The notes under the pieces are model-generated. The model did not search any database. It was not told the origin of the DNA and worked only from the letters and a program-made list of their open reading frames with translations. Shown here one piece after another: positions 1-6,833 of a stretch of 10,606 bases of DNA. The position numbers were made by a program, and so were the translations under genes. Every line of letters begins with the position of its first letter. The stretch's first letter is position 1. Origin of the DNA: Bacteroidota bacterium (lineage in GTDB: Bacteria; Bacteroidota; Bacteroidia; Chitinophagales; UBA8649); contig DLYY01000183.1 of NCBI GenBank assembly GCA_003447535.1, forward strand, positions 1 through 10,606, written 5' to 3'.

Positions 1-162
1 GATCGGAAAACAGAAAGCACTGATTCCTTACAAGACCGACTTGCCCGGTATGACTATGAGATAAGTCAAGAAACGTCTTTTGATTATGCCCTTGTGAATG
101 ATGATTTAGACCAGGTGTCACGCGCTCTGTTTACGCTAATCGACAAACATTTTACTCGCTAA
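1..162 (+). CDS. gmk: Guanylate kinase, C-terminal end (partial, 5' end outside window)
   Basis: The first 162 bases read as one open frame of 53 residues ending in TAA. Guanylate kinase phosphorylates GMP to GDP with ATP in the cytoplasm, a required step in making GTP and dGTP. The visible part matches the family's C-terminal end: a TES-type stretch followed by a basic helix (RLARYDYEIS, residues 14-23 of the visible part), then FDYALVNDDL (residues 28-37), the typical FD..(I/V)xNDDL signature, and a short terminal helix. The nucleotide-binding P-loop and the GMP-binding core lie upstream, outside the window. The stop codon overlaps the stop of the convergent manC-type gene. The call rests on the tail alone, but the motif is characteristic; I know of no better alternative. 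Confidence 0.82.
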   Translation, partial: DRKTESTDSLQDRLARYDYEISQETSFDYALVNDDLDQVSRALFTLIDKHFTR

Positions 163-1268
163 AGAAATCTTGAAAGGCCCTCTCCCTTTAAATCATTGAC
201 AATTTGTCGAAATTCCTGCTCGCGACCAATTTCTGATACAACTAGAGCATCTTCTGTATCAATAATAAGTAACTTTTTTAGTCCATTGAGAATGACAATC
301 TTACCCTTCTTTGTTTGCACGACTAGGTTATCACGGCTATCATACATTTTCACCAAATCACCCAATACTACATTCCCCATATAATCCTGTTCTGATAGGG
401 CATACAATGATTTCCAAGTTCCTACATCACTCCATCCAAATGCACTTGGAATCACGCGAACATTACCTACTTTTTCCATTATACCGTAGTCAATGGAAAT
501 ATTTGCGCATTGAGCATAGATTTGACGTAGCACACCGTAATTGATGGCATAGGTATTTACGTTGAGCCAAGACTGGGTTTCCTTGAAAAAAGCATGGTGG
601 ATTTCAGATAAGTGGGATGAAAATGCGGCCTTTATGTCCTTAGCCTTCCATAAAAAGAGCCCTGAATTCCATAAAAACTCACCGGTAGACAAAAAACGCT
701 TTGCTGTTTCTTCATCAGGCTTCTCTGTAAACGCTCGAACATCAAATATACTCCGGTTTAAGTGTACTTCTTGATCAGCACTATCATATTGGATATACCC
801 ATACCCTGTATTTGGATTTTGAGGCTGAATACCTAAAGTAATCAGATCATCGGCTTGCTCTAAATGATTGATACCGCTTTGAATGGCCGTTTCAAAAGAC
901 TTACTATCCGCAACCCAGTGATCTGATGGAGCGACAACAATACGAGCCTCAGGGTCTTTTGCATAGATAACAGCCGAAGCGAAAGCCACACAGGGTGCGG
1001 TGTTGCGCCGAACGGGCTCCAATAAAATATTTCCGTCGGTAATCATGGGGCAAACCGCTTTAACCTGTTGGAGATAGTCAGAATGTGTTACAATGAGAAT
1101 GTTTTCTGGAATAGTAATCGATAAAAATCGTTCTACCGTAGTGGCTAGCATAGACTGCCCTGAGTCCAAAACATCTAAAAACTGTTTTGGTCGTTTTTGA
1201 CGACTCATGGGCCAAAATCGACTACCTAGGCCGCCTGCCATAATTACAATGTAAGGTTGATTTGCCAT
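159..1268 (-). CDS. manC: Mannose-1-phosphate guanylyltransferase (GDP-mannose pyrophosphorylase)
   Basis: A 369-residue cytoplasmic nucleotidyltransferase that makes GDP-mannose from mannose 1-phosphate and GTP, feeding O-antigen, capsule and glycoprotein glycans. The N-terminal signature AGGLGSRFWPMSR (residues 11-23) plus RPKQF (26-30) is the nucleotide-binding loop of the family. Further family motifs are EPVRRNTAPC (84-93), SDHW (115-118, metal and phosphate site), NTGYGYI (153-159), FTEKPD (180-185), WNSGLFLW (200-207), SIDYGIMEK (258-266) and GWSDVGTW (278-285). The length fits the single-function form; the cupin-type phosphomannose isomerase half of bifunctional ManC/AlgA proteins is absent, so isomerisation must come from another gene. 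The start is ATG at 1268; the protein begins directly before its first beta strand, so an earlier start is unlikely. It stands alone on its strand, convergent with gmk and divergent from recQ. The GDP-mannose assignment is firm; the symbol is by family analogy. Confidence 0.93.
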   Translation of the reverse strand: MANQPYIVIMAGGLGSRFWPMSRQKRPKQFLDVLDSGQSMLATTVERFLSITIPENILIVTHSDYLQQVKAVCPMITDGNILLEPVRRNTAPCVAFASAVIYAKDPEARIVVAPSDHWVADSKSFETAIQSGINHLEQADDLITLGIQPQNPNTGYGYIQYDSADQEVHLNRSIFDVRAFTEKPDEETAKRFLSTGEFLWNSGLFLWKAKDIKAAFSSHLSEIHHAFFKETQSWLNVNTYAINYGVLRQIYAQCANISIDYGIMEKVGNVRVIPSAFGWSDVGTWKSLYALSEQDYMGNVVLGDLVKMYDSRDNLVVQTKKGKIVILNGLKKLLIIDTEDALVVSEIGREQEFRQIVNDLKGEGLSRFL

Positions 1269-1375
1269 ATGTCTTTCTGTTTCTAGGATTGTTCAAAATC
1301 CCGTTTTGTTCCTTTTGAATAGGGACTAACGCATCTTTTGACCTAGATATTTGTTAAATTAATAAAGTATTGAGC
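1269..1375. promoter_or_regulatory. Divergent promoter region between manC and recQ
   Basis: This 107-bp gap separates two genes that point away from each other, so it should hold both promoters. It is AT-rich on the recQ side. A perfect 7-bp inverted repeat, TTCAAAA (1292-1298) and TTTTGAA (1313-1319), lies with a 14-base spacer on the manC side and could be an operator. Several TTTG elements are present, for example 1337-1340 and 1350-1353; the second sits in GATATTTG, one base off the Bacteroidota -7 consensus TAnnTTTG, but I find no correctly spaced -33 partner. I cannot assign a definite promoter to either gene. The role follows from gene arrangement, not from a clear motif. Confidence 0.45.
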
Positions 1376-3607
1376 ATGTCTATGCAAAATAAAATGGATA
1401 ATACATCTATTGAGGCAAAGGTAAACACTGATTCCTCTCTTGAGTTAACCGAGTTGCTAGCTCGTTTCGGCCTTGAGGGATTTCGGCCGCTTCAAAAGGA
1501 GGCAATTACTGCTGTACTAAAAGGCAAGGATTCTCTTGTGCTTATGCCAACTGGTGGCGGTAAATCCCTTTGCTATCAATTACCTTCGTTAGCCCTTGAC
1601 GGCTGTACTGTCGTTGTGTCTCCCCTTATTGCACTCATGAAAGACCAGGCCGATAGTGTGAATAAAAAGCTAGAGCGGGAGCACTATGCCCATGTCCTTA
1701 ACTCAAGTATCGCTGCCGGAAAGCAAACTGAGATCAAGGCTAAAGTCCACGATGGTGAAACGAAACTCATCTATGTATCGCCTGAATGGCTCAGCGTTGA
1801 AGGAAATCAAGCCTTTCTTGATTCCATTGATGTCCCTTTGATTGCCATTGATGAAGCCCATTGTGTCTCGGAATGGGGTCATGACTTTCGTCCAGAATAC
1901 CGAAACATTAGAAAGTATCTTAGCGGCTTAAGCAACGAACCGACCATTGTTTGCCTTACCGCTACGGCTACTCCCTTTGTTCAACAAGATATCATTGATA
2001 ACCTCAAACTTCAGGATGTCAATATCTTTAAAGCCTCCTTTAACCGGCCGAACCTCTCCTACTTTATTCAACCCAAACTTCCTCAGGCAGCCCTGCATCA
2101 AGCTATCGCCAAAGAAGTATTACAGTACCCTCAAGAAACGGGAATCATCTACTGTATGTATAGAAAAACTACCGAGGAGGTTGCGGAGATGTTGCAAAAC
2201 AATGGGATTAAAGCCATGGCTTATCACGGTGGCCTGCCGACCAAGGAACGGATAGAAGTACAAAATGCTTTTACCTCGGGCAAGGTTCATGTTGTTGCAG
2301 CTACAATTGCCTTTGGCATGGGCATTGACAAAGCCGATGTGCGGTTTGTGATCCATCATGATCTTCCAAAAAGTATCGAAAACTACTATCAAGAAACGGG
2401 TCGTGCAGGTCGAGATGGAAAGCCATCTCGGTGCCTTGGTTATTATAGCGAAAAGGATGTGAAATCCTATGCGCGCCGATTTAAAGACCTCAATGAAGGA
2501 GAGCGTCAACGGGCAAGCCAGCTACTGGAAAGCATGCATGATTTTGTGCTATCAGGAACCTGCAGAAGGGTCTTTGTATTGAGGTATTTCGGTGAAAAAG
2601 TTGAGCATAACTCCTGTTTGGAGAACAATACTTGTGATAACTGTACCACAAAGCATGAAACAACGGACTTGCAGGAATTGGCTAAGCAAGTCATAGAGTG
2701 GATGAATAAGAACACACCCAAAGGTGCTTCAAAGAAAATGATTCAAACCCTTTTATTGGGACGCACAACACCAGCAATAACTACCGCAAAATTTGAAGAG
2801 TCCTCCATTTTTGGAATTGGGAAAACGCTTCGACCCAATAGCATTCGAGAACTCATTGAGATGGCTCTAAATGAGGGTGTTTTGCAGCGAGACCCGAATA
2901 ATCCACTAAATGTACTTCCCGGAAAATGGTCTAACGAAAGTCTTTCCCCATCCAGTTTTTCGGTCTCCTTAGAACAACGTGTTGATCGCCCAAAAGCTAG
3001 CGACGAAGCAACTTTCCACCAAGAGCTCTATGACTTGCTAAAAGTTTCTTGTAAGCGCAAGGCTGAGTCCCTTAACATTCCTGGTTTCTTGGTATTTTCT
3101 GATGCTGCATTAAAGGAAACTGCAACCTATTTACCTACGACTCCTGAGAACTTTCTGGCTGTGCAAGGAGTAAGTGATCGAAAGATCCGAAAGTTTGGCC
3201 AGTCCGTACTTCCTATTGTACAACAATTTATCAAAGACAACAACCTTGAAGCGAACCTTTCGATGCAAACCAAGGGAGTCATGAAAAAGTCAGCGCAAAA
3301 GGTGAAGCTGATTGAAATGATTGATAAAAAAATGACCTTCGATGCACTGGAAGGATTTTTGGGTGGGGATCAAGATCATGTGATTAATGAGTTAGAGACC
3401 ATTGTTATGGCAGGAACAAAACTTAATGTAGAATATCTTTTTTCAGAGGAAGTTGATGAAGAACTCTATGATGAAATGTGGGACTTTTATAGGGACTTAG
3501 AAGAGGACCAACTAGGGCCATTAGAAGAAGAATTCGATGAAGAAGAAATTCCTGAGTATACTTTACGCCTTGTTCGTCTTCAATTTCGGGCGATGTACGG
3601 CTTATAA
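1376..3607 (+). CDS. recQ: ATP-dependent DNA helicase RecQ
   Basis: A 743-residue superfamily 2 3'-to-5' DNA helicase of recombination and replication-fork repair. With numbering from ATG 1376, the motifs run in order: RPLQKEAI (motif 0, 37-44), PTGGGKS (Walker A, 58-64), VVSPLIALMKDQ (Ia, 80-91), DEAHCVSEWGHDFRPEY (II with the aromatic-rich loop, 159-175), CLTATATP (III, 193-200), IIYC (IV, 257-260), ATIAFGMGID (V, 309-318) and QETGRAGRDG (VI, 339-348). A zinc-binding region follows (Cys 396, 414, 420, 423), then a winged-helix RQC region (about 430-530) and an HRDC domain (about 546-620). An extension of about 120 residues ends in a very acidic stretch and a short basic helix. A TTG six bases upstream is in frame, but ATG 1376 is the more plausible start; ATG 1382 is also possible. 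It is first in a unit with scpA 6 bp downstream. Confidence 0.96.
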   Translation: MSMQNKMDNTSIEAKVNTDSSLELTELLARFGLEGFRPLQKEAITAVLKGKDSLVLMPTGGGKSLCYQLPSLALDGCTVVVSPLIALMKDQADSVNKKLEREHYAHVLNSSIAAGKQTEIKAKVHDGETKLIYVSPEWLSVEGNQAFLDSIDVPLIAIDEAHCVSEWGHDFRPEYRNIRKYLSGLSNEPTIVCLTATATPFVQQDIIDNLKLQDVNIFKASFNRPNLSYFIQPKLPQAALHQAIAKEVLQYPQETGIIYCMYRKTTEEVAEMLQNNGIKAMAYHGGLPTKERIEVQNAFTSGKVHVVAATIAFGMGIDKADVRFVIHHDLPKSIENYYQETGRAGRDGKPSRCLGYYSEKDVKSYARRFKDLNEGERQRASQLLESMHDFVLSGTCRRVFVLRYFGEKVEHNSCLENNTCDNCTTKHETTDLQELAKQVIEWMNKNTPKGASKKMIQTLLLGRTTPAITTAKFEESSIFGIGKTLRPNSIRELIEMALNEGVLQRDPNNPLNVLPGKWSNESLSPSSFSVSLEQRVDRPKASDEATFHQELYDLLKVSCKRKAESLNIPGFLVFSDAALKETATYLPTTPENFLAVQGVSDRKIRKFGQSVLPIVQQFIKDNNLEANLSMQTKGVMKKSAQKVKLIEMIDKKMTFDALEGFLGGDQDHVINELETIVMAGTKLNVEYLFSEEVDEELYDEMWDFYRDLEEDQLGPLEEEFDEEEIPEYTLRLVRLQFRAMYGL

Positions 3608-3613
3608 AACATT

Positions 3614-4372
3614 ATGGAACACTATTCCATTGATCTTCCAATTTTTGAGGGTCCATTTGACCTTCTCTTGTTTTTTATCAAACGGGATGAAATTGATATA
3701 CACGATATTCCCATTGCGAAGATTACGGAGGATTTTTTAACCTACATCGAAAAGGCTAAGCGGCTTGATATAAGTTTAGCTAGTGACTTTATCGTTATGG
3801 CGGCGAGTCTAATTCGCATTAAGTCAAAAACCCTCCTCCCGCGCTACAATCAGGAAATAGAAGATGGAGGTGAAGATCCCAGACAAAGCCTAGCCCATCA
3901 ACTTCTTGTTTATCAGCAATACAAGGAGGCCAGTGAATGGTTAAAAGAGTTAGCGGATACAAGGGCGTTGTATGCACGCCGGGGTCAGAATCCTGAGGAA
4001 GGGCGTCTGCTTGCCGAAGCCTTACAAAGAGAGGCTATTCCTCTAGAAAGCCCATCACTTAACGCCTTACACCGAGCTTATGTGCGACTGTTGCAACAAC
4101 AGAAATATCGCAATGCTCCAAAGCATGAGGTGAAGGAAGCCGCCTTCACCTTAAAGGAAAAGAAGCAATGGGTAAGGCAATGGCTGTCAAACAAGGGAAA
4201 GGCCATAGAAATTGAGGAAATTTTATCGCAAGCAGCTTCGCGTTTAGAACTAGTCTATAATTTTCTTGGCCTCCTTGAACTCATACAAGAACAACATATC
4301 ACTATTTTAGCATCACCAGAATCCAACACCTACCTTGTATCTATAAAACCAAATGATGCTTCCGACGCTTGA
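3614..4372 (+). CDS. scpA: Segregation and condensation protein A (kleisin subunit of SMC complex)
   Basis: A 252-residue cytoplasmic kleisin that bridges the SMC ATPase heads and binds ScpB in the bacterial condensin complex, which compacts and separates chromosomes. The N-terminus (residues 7-46) carries the family hallmark FEGPFDLLLF (11-20) followed by IDIHDIPIAKITEDFLTYI, the helical domain that binds the SMC neck. LASDFIVMAASLIRIKSKTLLP (55-76) is the second conserved block. The middle is charged and probably flexible. The last 45 residues (IEEILSQAASRLELVYNFLGLLELIQEQHITI) form the C-terminal winged helix that caps the SMC head. The length is normal for the family. ScpB and SMC are not encoded in this window. 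The gene starts 6 bp after the recQ stop and its 3' end overlaps ilvA, so the three genes are probably cotranscribed. Confidence 0.95.
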   Translation: MEHYSIDLPIFEGPFDLLLFFIKRDEIDIHDIPIAKITEDFLTYIEKAKRLDISLASDFIVMAASLIRIKSKTLLPRYNQEIEDGGEDPRQSLAHQLLVYQQYKEASEWLKELADTRALYARRGQNPEEGRLLAEALQREAIPLESPSLNALHRAYVRLLQQQKYRNAPKHEVKEAAFTLKEKKQWVRQWLSNKGKAIEIEEILSQAASRLELVYNFLGLLELIQEQHITILASPESNTYLVSIKPNDASDA

Positions 4373-5600
4373 TGAATTCAAACAGGCCCAACAACGAATC
4401 GCTGCACTGCTTTCAGAAACGCCTTTGGAGCGCAGCACTCGACTGTCCAATCACTTTAAAGCCGATATCTATTTAAAAAGAGAGGACCTTCAACAGGTGC
4501 GATCCTACAAAATTAGAGGGGCATACAACAAAATCCTTACTCTCTCTCGACATGAGGACGTTGAACGCATTATCTGCGCCAGCGCTGGAAACCACGCCCA
4601 AGGTGTTGCCTTAAGCTGTTCATCGTTAAATATTAAAGGGCTTATTATCATGCCCAAGACAACCCCTCAACAAAAAATCTCTAAGGTTGAGAGTTTTGGT
4701 GGCGTGTGGATTGAAATCCAACTACATGGAGAAACCTATGACGAAGCGTATCGTTTTGCGCTGAGTCTTGCCGAACAGGACGGCATTCCTTTTGTCCATC
4801 CATTTAACGACCGTGATGTGATCCTGGGACAAGGGACTATGGGCCTTGAAATTCTCGAGCAATTAGGAAAAAAACCAGATATCGTTTCAATTTGTGTTGG
4901 GGGGGGTGGCTTATTGTCAGGAGTAGGGTCCGTAATGGCTCAAGCAGCTCCTGATGCCCAGCTCTTCGGCGTTGAACCTGCGGAAGCAGCCAGCATGAGT
5001 GAGGCTATAAAACAAAACAAGGTGGTTACGCTAGACTCAATTAGCAAATTTGTAGATGGTGCCTCCGTGGCTACCATTGGCGAAACCAACTTTGAGATTT
5101 GTCGACAACTCAACCTTCAAATGCTTACGGCGTCGGAAGGAGCGATATGTTCTGCCCTTATCGAAATGTATAACGAAGATGGCATTATTGCAGAACCCGC
5201 AGGAATTTTGGCGGTTGCTGGATTATATCAAATGAATATTGACCTAACGGGTAAGACTGTGGTGTGCATTGTAAGCGGCGGCAACAATGATATCTATCGT
5301 ATCCAAGAAATCATCGAACGGGCAAAGCTCTACGAGGGCACAAAATTCTATATACGCGTCCAAGTTCCTCAAATCTCAGGAAGCTTTACCTCTATCCTAT
5401 CCATCATCGAAAAAGAACACGAAGGACTTGTATCCTTTAGTCGTTACAGCAATGCCAAGGCTATTAATGGTTATTCAAGTGCTTTGTTTGGGGTAGAAGT
5501 AAAAGATAAATCCGTTGGGCAGGCTATAAAGAATCGTTTAGAAGAAATTGGAATTTCATTCCGTATAAGTGAGGAGTCTCCAGTAATTAACGAGCTATAA
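4353..5600 (+). CDS. ilvA: Threonine dehydratase (threonine ammonia-lyase), short biosynthetic form
   Basis: A 415-residue pyridoxal-phosphate enzyme of fold type II that converts threonine to 2-oxobutanoate and ammonia, the first committed step of isoleucine synthesis. SYKIRGA (residues 51-57) holds the Schiff-base lysine K53; SAGNHAQG (77-84) is the substrate and cofactor loop; GGGGL (183-187) is the phosphate-binding glycine loop; EPAG (281-284) and SGGNND (308-313) complete the active site. A single ACT-like regulatory domain occupies about 330-415, where the longer E. coli enzyme of just over 500 residues has two, so this is the short form. The presence of the domain suggests isoleucine or valine control but does not prove it. 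Tandem ATGs at 4353 and 4356 give an overlap of 20 or 17 bp with scpA, suggesting translational coupling. Its stop interlocks with that of the convergent heme A synthase gene. No other ilv genes are nearby. Confidence 0.94.
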   Translation: MMLPTLDEFKQAQQRIAALLSETPLERSTRLSNHFKADIYLKREDLQQVRSYKIRGAYNKILTLSRHEDVERIICASAGNHAQGVALSCSSLNIKGLIIMPKTTPQQKISKVESFGGVWIEIQLHGETYDEAYRFALSLAEQDGIPFVHPFNDRDVILGQGTMGLEILEQLGKKPDIVSICVGGGGLLSGVGSVMAQAAPDAQLFGVEPAEAASMSEAIKQNKVVTLDSISKFVDGASVATIGETNFEICRQLNLQMLTASEGAICSALIEMYNEDGIIAEPAGILAVAGLYQMNIDLTGKTVVCIVSGGNNDIYRIQEIIERAKLYEGTKFYIRVQVPQISGSFTSILSIIEKEHEGLVSFSRYSNAKAINGYSSALFGVEVKDKSVGQAIKNRLEEIGISFRISEESPVINEL

Positions 5601-6668
5601 TCGGGAGTGATGCGTGAGACGGACAGCATAATGAAGGTGTAGTAAACACATAACAAGCCCCATAGCAACCAACTGATGAAGGCTTCCATAAAGCAGAGGT
5701 ATGGATCCCACAGCATAAACCAAAGTAAGCACACCTAGACCGTATTGAATCCCTAAGAATATACTCAAGGCTTTCACCGAAGGGCTATGGTCCTTTATAT
5801 AACGCTTGGCCAAGTATAGAAGCACAATAACAAGTAGAACTGCCGTTGAGCGATGCGCCGCTTGGACCCAAGCTTTCACCGCGACATTGGCTTCATAATT
5901 TGTCCAATTCGCAGCATCATAAGAGAAAAGCTGAAGAAATCCCTTGATATCTAGCACTAAAGGCCACACATTGTGAACCAGCCCCGCACGCATACCTGCC
6001 ATAAATCCACCCAAAACGATTTGCGTCAACAACAGTCCTCCGCTTAGATAAAAGGCCTTGTCGTCCGTTATACGCCCGAAGTTTTTGGGTTGACTTCCGT
6101 AATGTGCATGGAGATAGGTGTTGTAGAGAATACCAAGCAAAACGGTTGCTAGTGAAAGATGATAGACTAATTTGTAGGCACTAACCCATGTTCTTGTGTC
6201 GTCATTAAGTCCACTTTCTACCATGATCCATCCCATGGTGGCCTGAGCTGCCGCCAAGAGAATGACCCATCCCAATCGCCTACTAAGCCATCCAGGAATC
6301 CACCCTTTTATCAAAAACCACACAAAGGGAATGACAAAGACCAAGCCCATACATCTTGCCCAAAGACGGTGAAAATATTCCCAGAAATAAATCCATTTAA
6401 ATTCTTCGAGGCTCATGGTCGCATGGAGCACCTCGTGCTGTCGGCTTGCCGCCACCTTATAAGCCTTGAACGCATCATCCCACTGAGCAGCATTAAGCGG
6501 GGGCAAGATTCCTGAAACCACTTCCCACTCTGTTATACTTAATCCGCTATCCGTAAGCCGTGTTACGCCGCCTATAAAGATTTGCCCTAAGACCATAACT
6601 AGCCCGAGTAGCAACCAAATGCGCACTGGTTTTTGAATCGATGGGGAAAAGGACGATGAGTATTTCAT
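5595..6668 (-). CDS. ctaA: Heme A synthase, COX15/CtaA family
   Basis: A polytopic inner-membrane protein of 357 residues that oxidises the C8 methyl of heme O to a formyl group, giving heme A for cytochrome oxidase. Numbered from ATG 6668, four conserved histidines, the expected heme ligands, are visible: H100 in EYFHR, H170 in YHLSL, H272 in AHRST and H331 in LHQL. Family motifs near the N-terminus include GGVTRLTDSGLSITEWEVVSG (33-53), then ILPPLNAAQW. About eight hydrophobic segments fit the two four-helix bundles of the family. The frame extends to another ATG at 6698 (ten more residues), but ATG 6668 puts the polar start MKYSSSF close to the first membrane helix and leaves the inverted repeat at 6670-6689 outside the coding region. 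The gene follows the adaptor gene on the same strand after 131 bp. No oxidase or heme O synthase gene is in the window. Confidence 0.92.
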   Translation of the reverse strand: MKYSSSFSPSIQKPVRIWLLLGLVMVLGQIFIGGVTRLTDSGLSITEWEVVSGILPPLNAAQWDDAFKAYKVAASRQHEVLHATMSLEEFKWIYFWEYFHRLWARCMGLVFVIPFVWFLIKGWIPGWLSRRLGWVILLAAAQATMGWIMVESGLNDDTRTWVSAYKLVYHLSLATVLLGILYNTYLHAHYGSQPKNFGRITDDKAFYLSGGLLLTQIVLGGFMAGMRAGLVHNVWPLVLDIKGFLQLFSYDAANWTNYEANVAVKAWVQAAHRSTAVLLVIVLLYLAKRYIKDHSPSVKALSIFLGIQYGLGVLTLVYAVGSIPLLYGSLHQLVAMGLVMCLLHLHYAVRLTHHSRL

Positions 6669-6669
6669 G

Positions 6670-6689
6670 CTTTGTATAACCGTACAAAG
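6670..6689. promoter_or_regulatory. Perfect 7-bp inverted repeat directly before the heme A synthase start
   Basis: CTTTGTA (6670-6676) and TACAAAG (6683-6689) are exact inverted copies with a 6-base spacer, ending one base before ATG 6668 of the minus-strand gene. As DNA it could be a dimer-binding operator; as RNA it would be a 7-bp hairpin ending one base before the start codon. If translation begins instead at ATG 6698, the repeat is inside the coding sequence and may be chance. I do not recognise a specific regulator's site. Confidence 0.35.
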
Positions 6690-6761
6690 ATGGTGCATCC
6701 CTTATAATTATTATTATTCTAACGTCATAAGAAAGTACCGATGAGGAGAATTTTACAGTAG

Positions 6762-6833
6762 AAAAAAATCTCGTATTGAGGTTCCGCCAATCCTGCGTTT
6801 TAGGACTCCCTTAACTCGTCAAGCAGGCGGAAC
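6762..6833 (-). terminator. Possible hairpin terminator at the 3' end of the adaptor gene
   Basis: On the minus strand, the final codons of the adaptor gene contain GTTCCGCC (6833-6826), and an exact complement, GGCGGAAC, follows the stop codon (6788-6781). The stem can be lengthened by GCAGG pairing with CCTGC if a 5-base bulge is allowed. A run of seven T residues lies at 6768-6762, about 12 bases past the stem. This separates the porU-porV-adaptor unit from the heme A synthase gene. It is not textbook: the loop is long and the T run is not directly against the stem, so it may be a weak terminator or an mRNA-stabilising hairpin. Confidence 0.3.

Noticed and set aside
173..189. Small AAAGG/CCTTT hairpin near the gmk-manC junction as a terminator
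   Set aside because: A five-base AT-containing stem inside manC coding sequence without a T run is not convincing.
1338..1365. Sigma-70-like promoter (TTGACC with TAATAA) before recQ
   Set aside because: The second element is a poor match, would place the transcript start almost at the ATG, and Bacteroidota use a different promoter consensus.
1370..1375. TTG at 1370 as the recQ start
   Set aside because: ATG codons at 1376 and 1382 follow at once and no ribosome-binding sequence favours the TTG.
2120..2509. Open frame of 129 codons antisense to recQ
   Set aside because: It lies wholly inside the strongly conserved helicase core on the opposite strand and its translation shows no domain; it is a shadow frame.
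5471..5734. Minus-strand frame covering the ilvA end and the heme A synthase end
   Set aside because: It is out of frame with both strongly supported genes and its hydrophobic translation comes from the heme A synthase membrane region read in another frame.
6707..6719. Short ATT repeat between the heme A synthase and adaptor genes
   Set aside because: Only about four units in an AT-rich gap; too short to treat as a repeat element.
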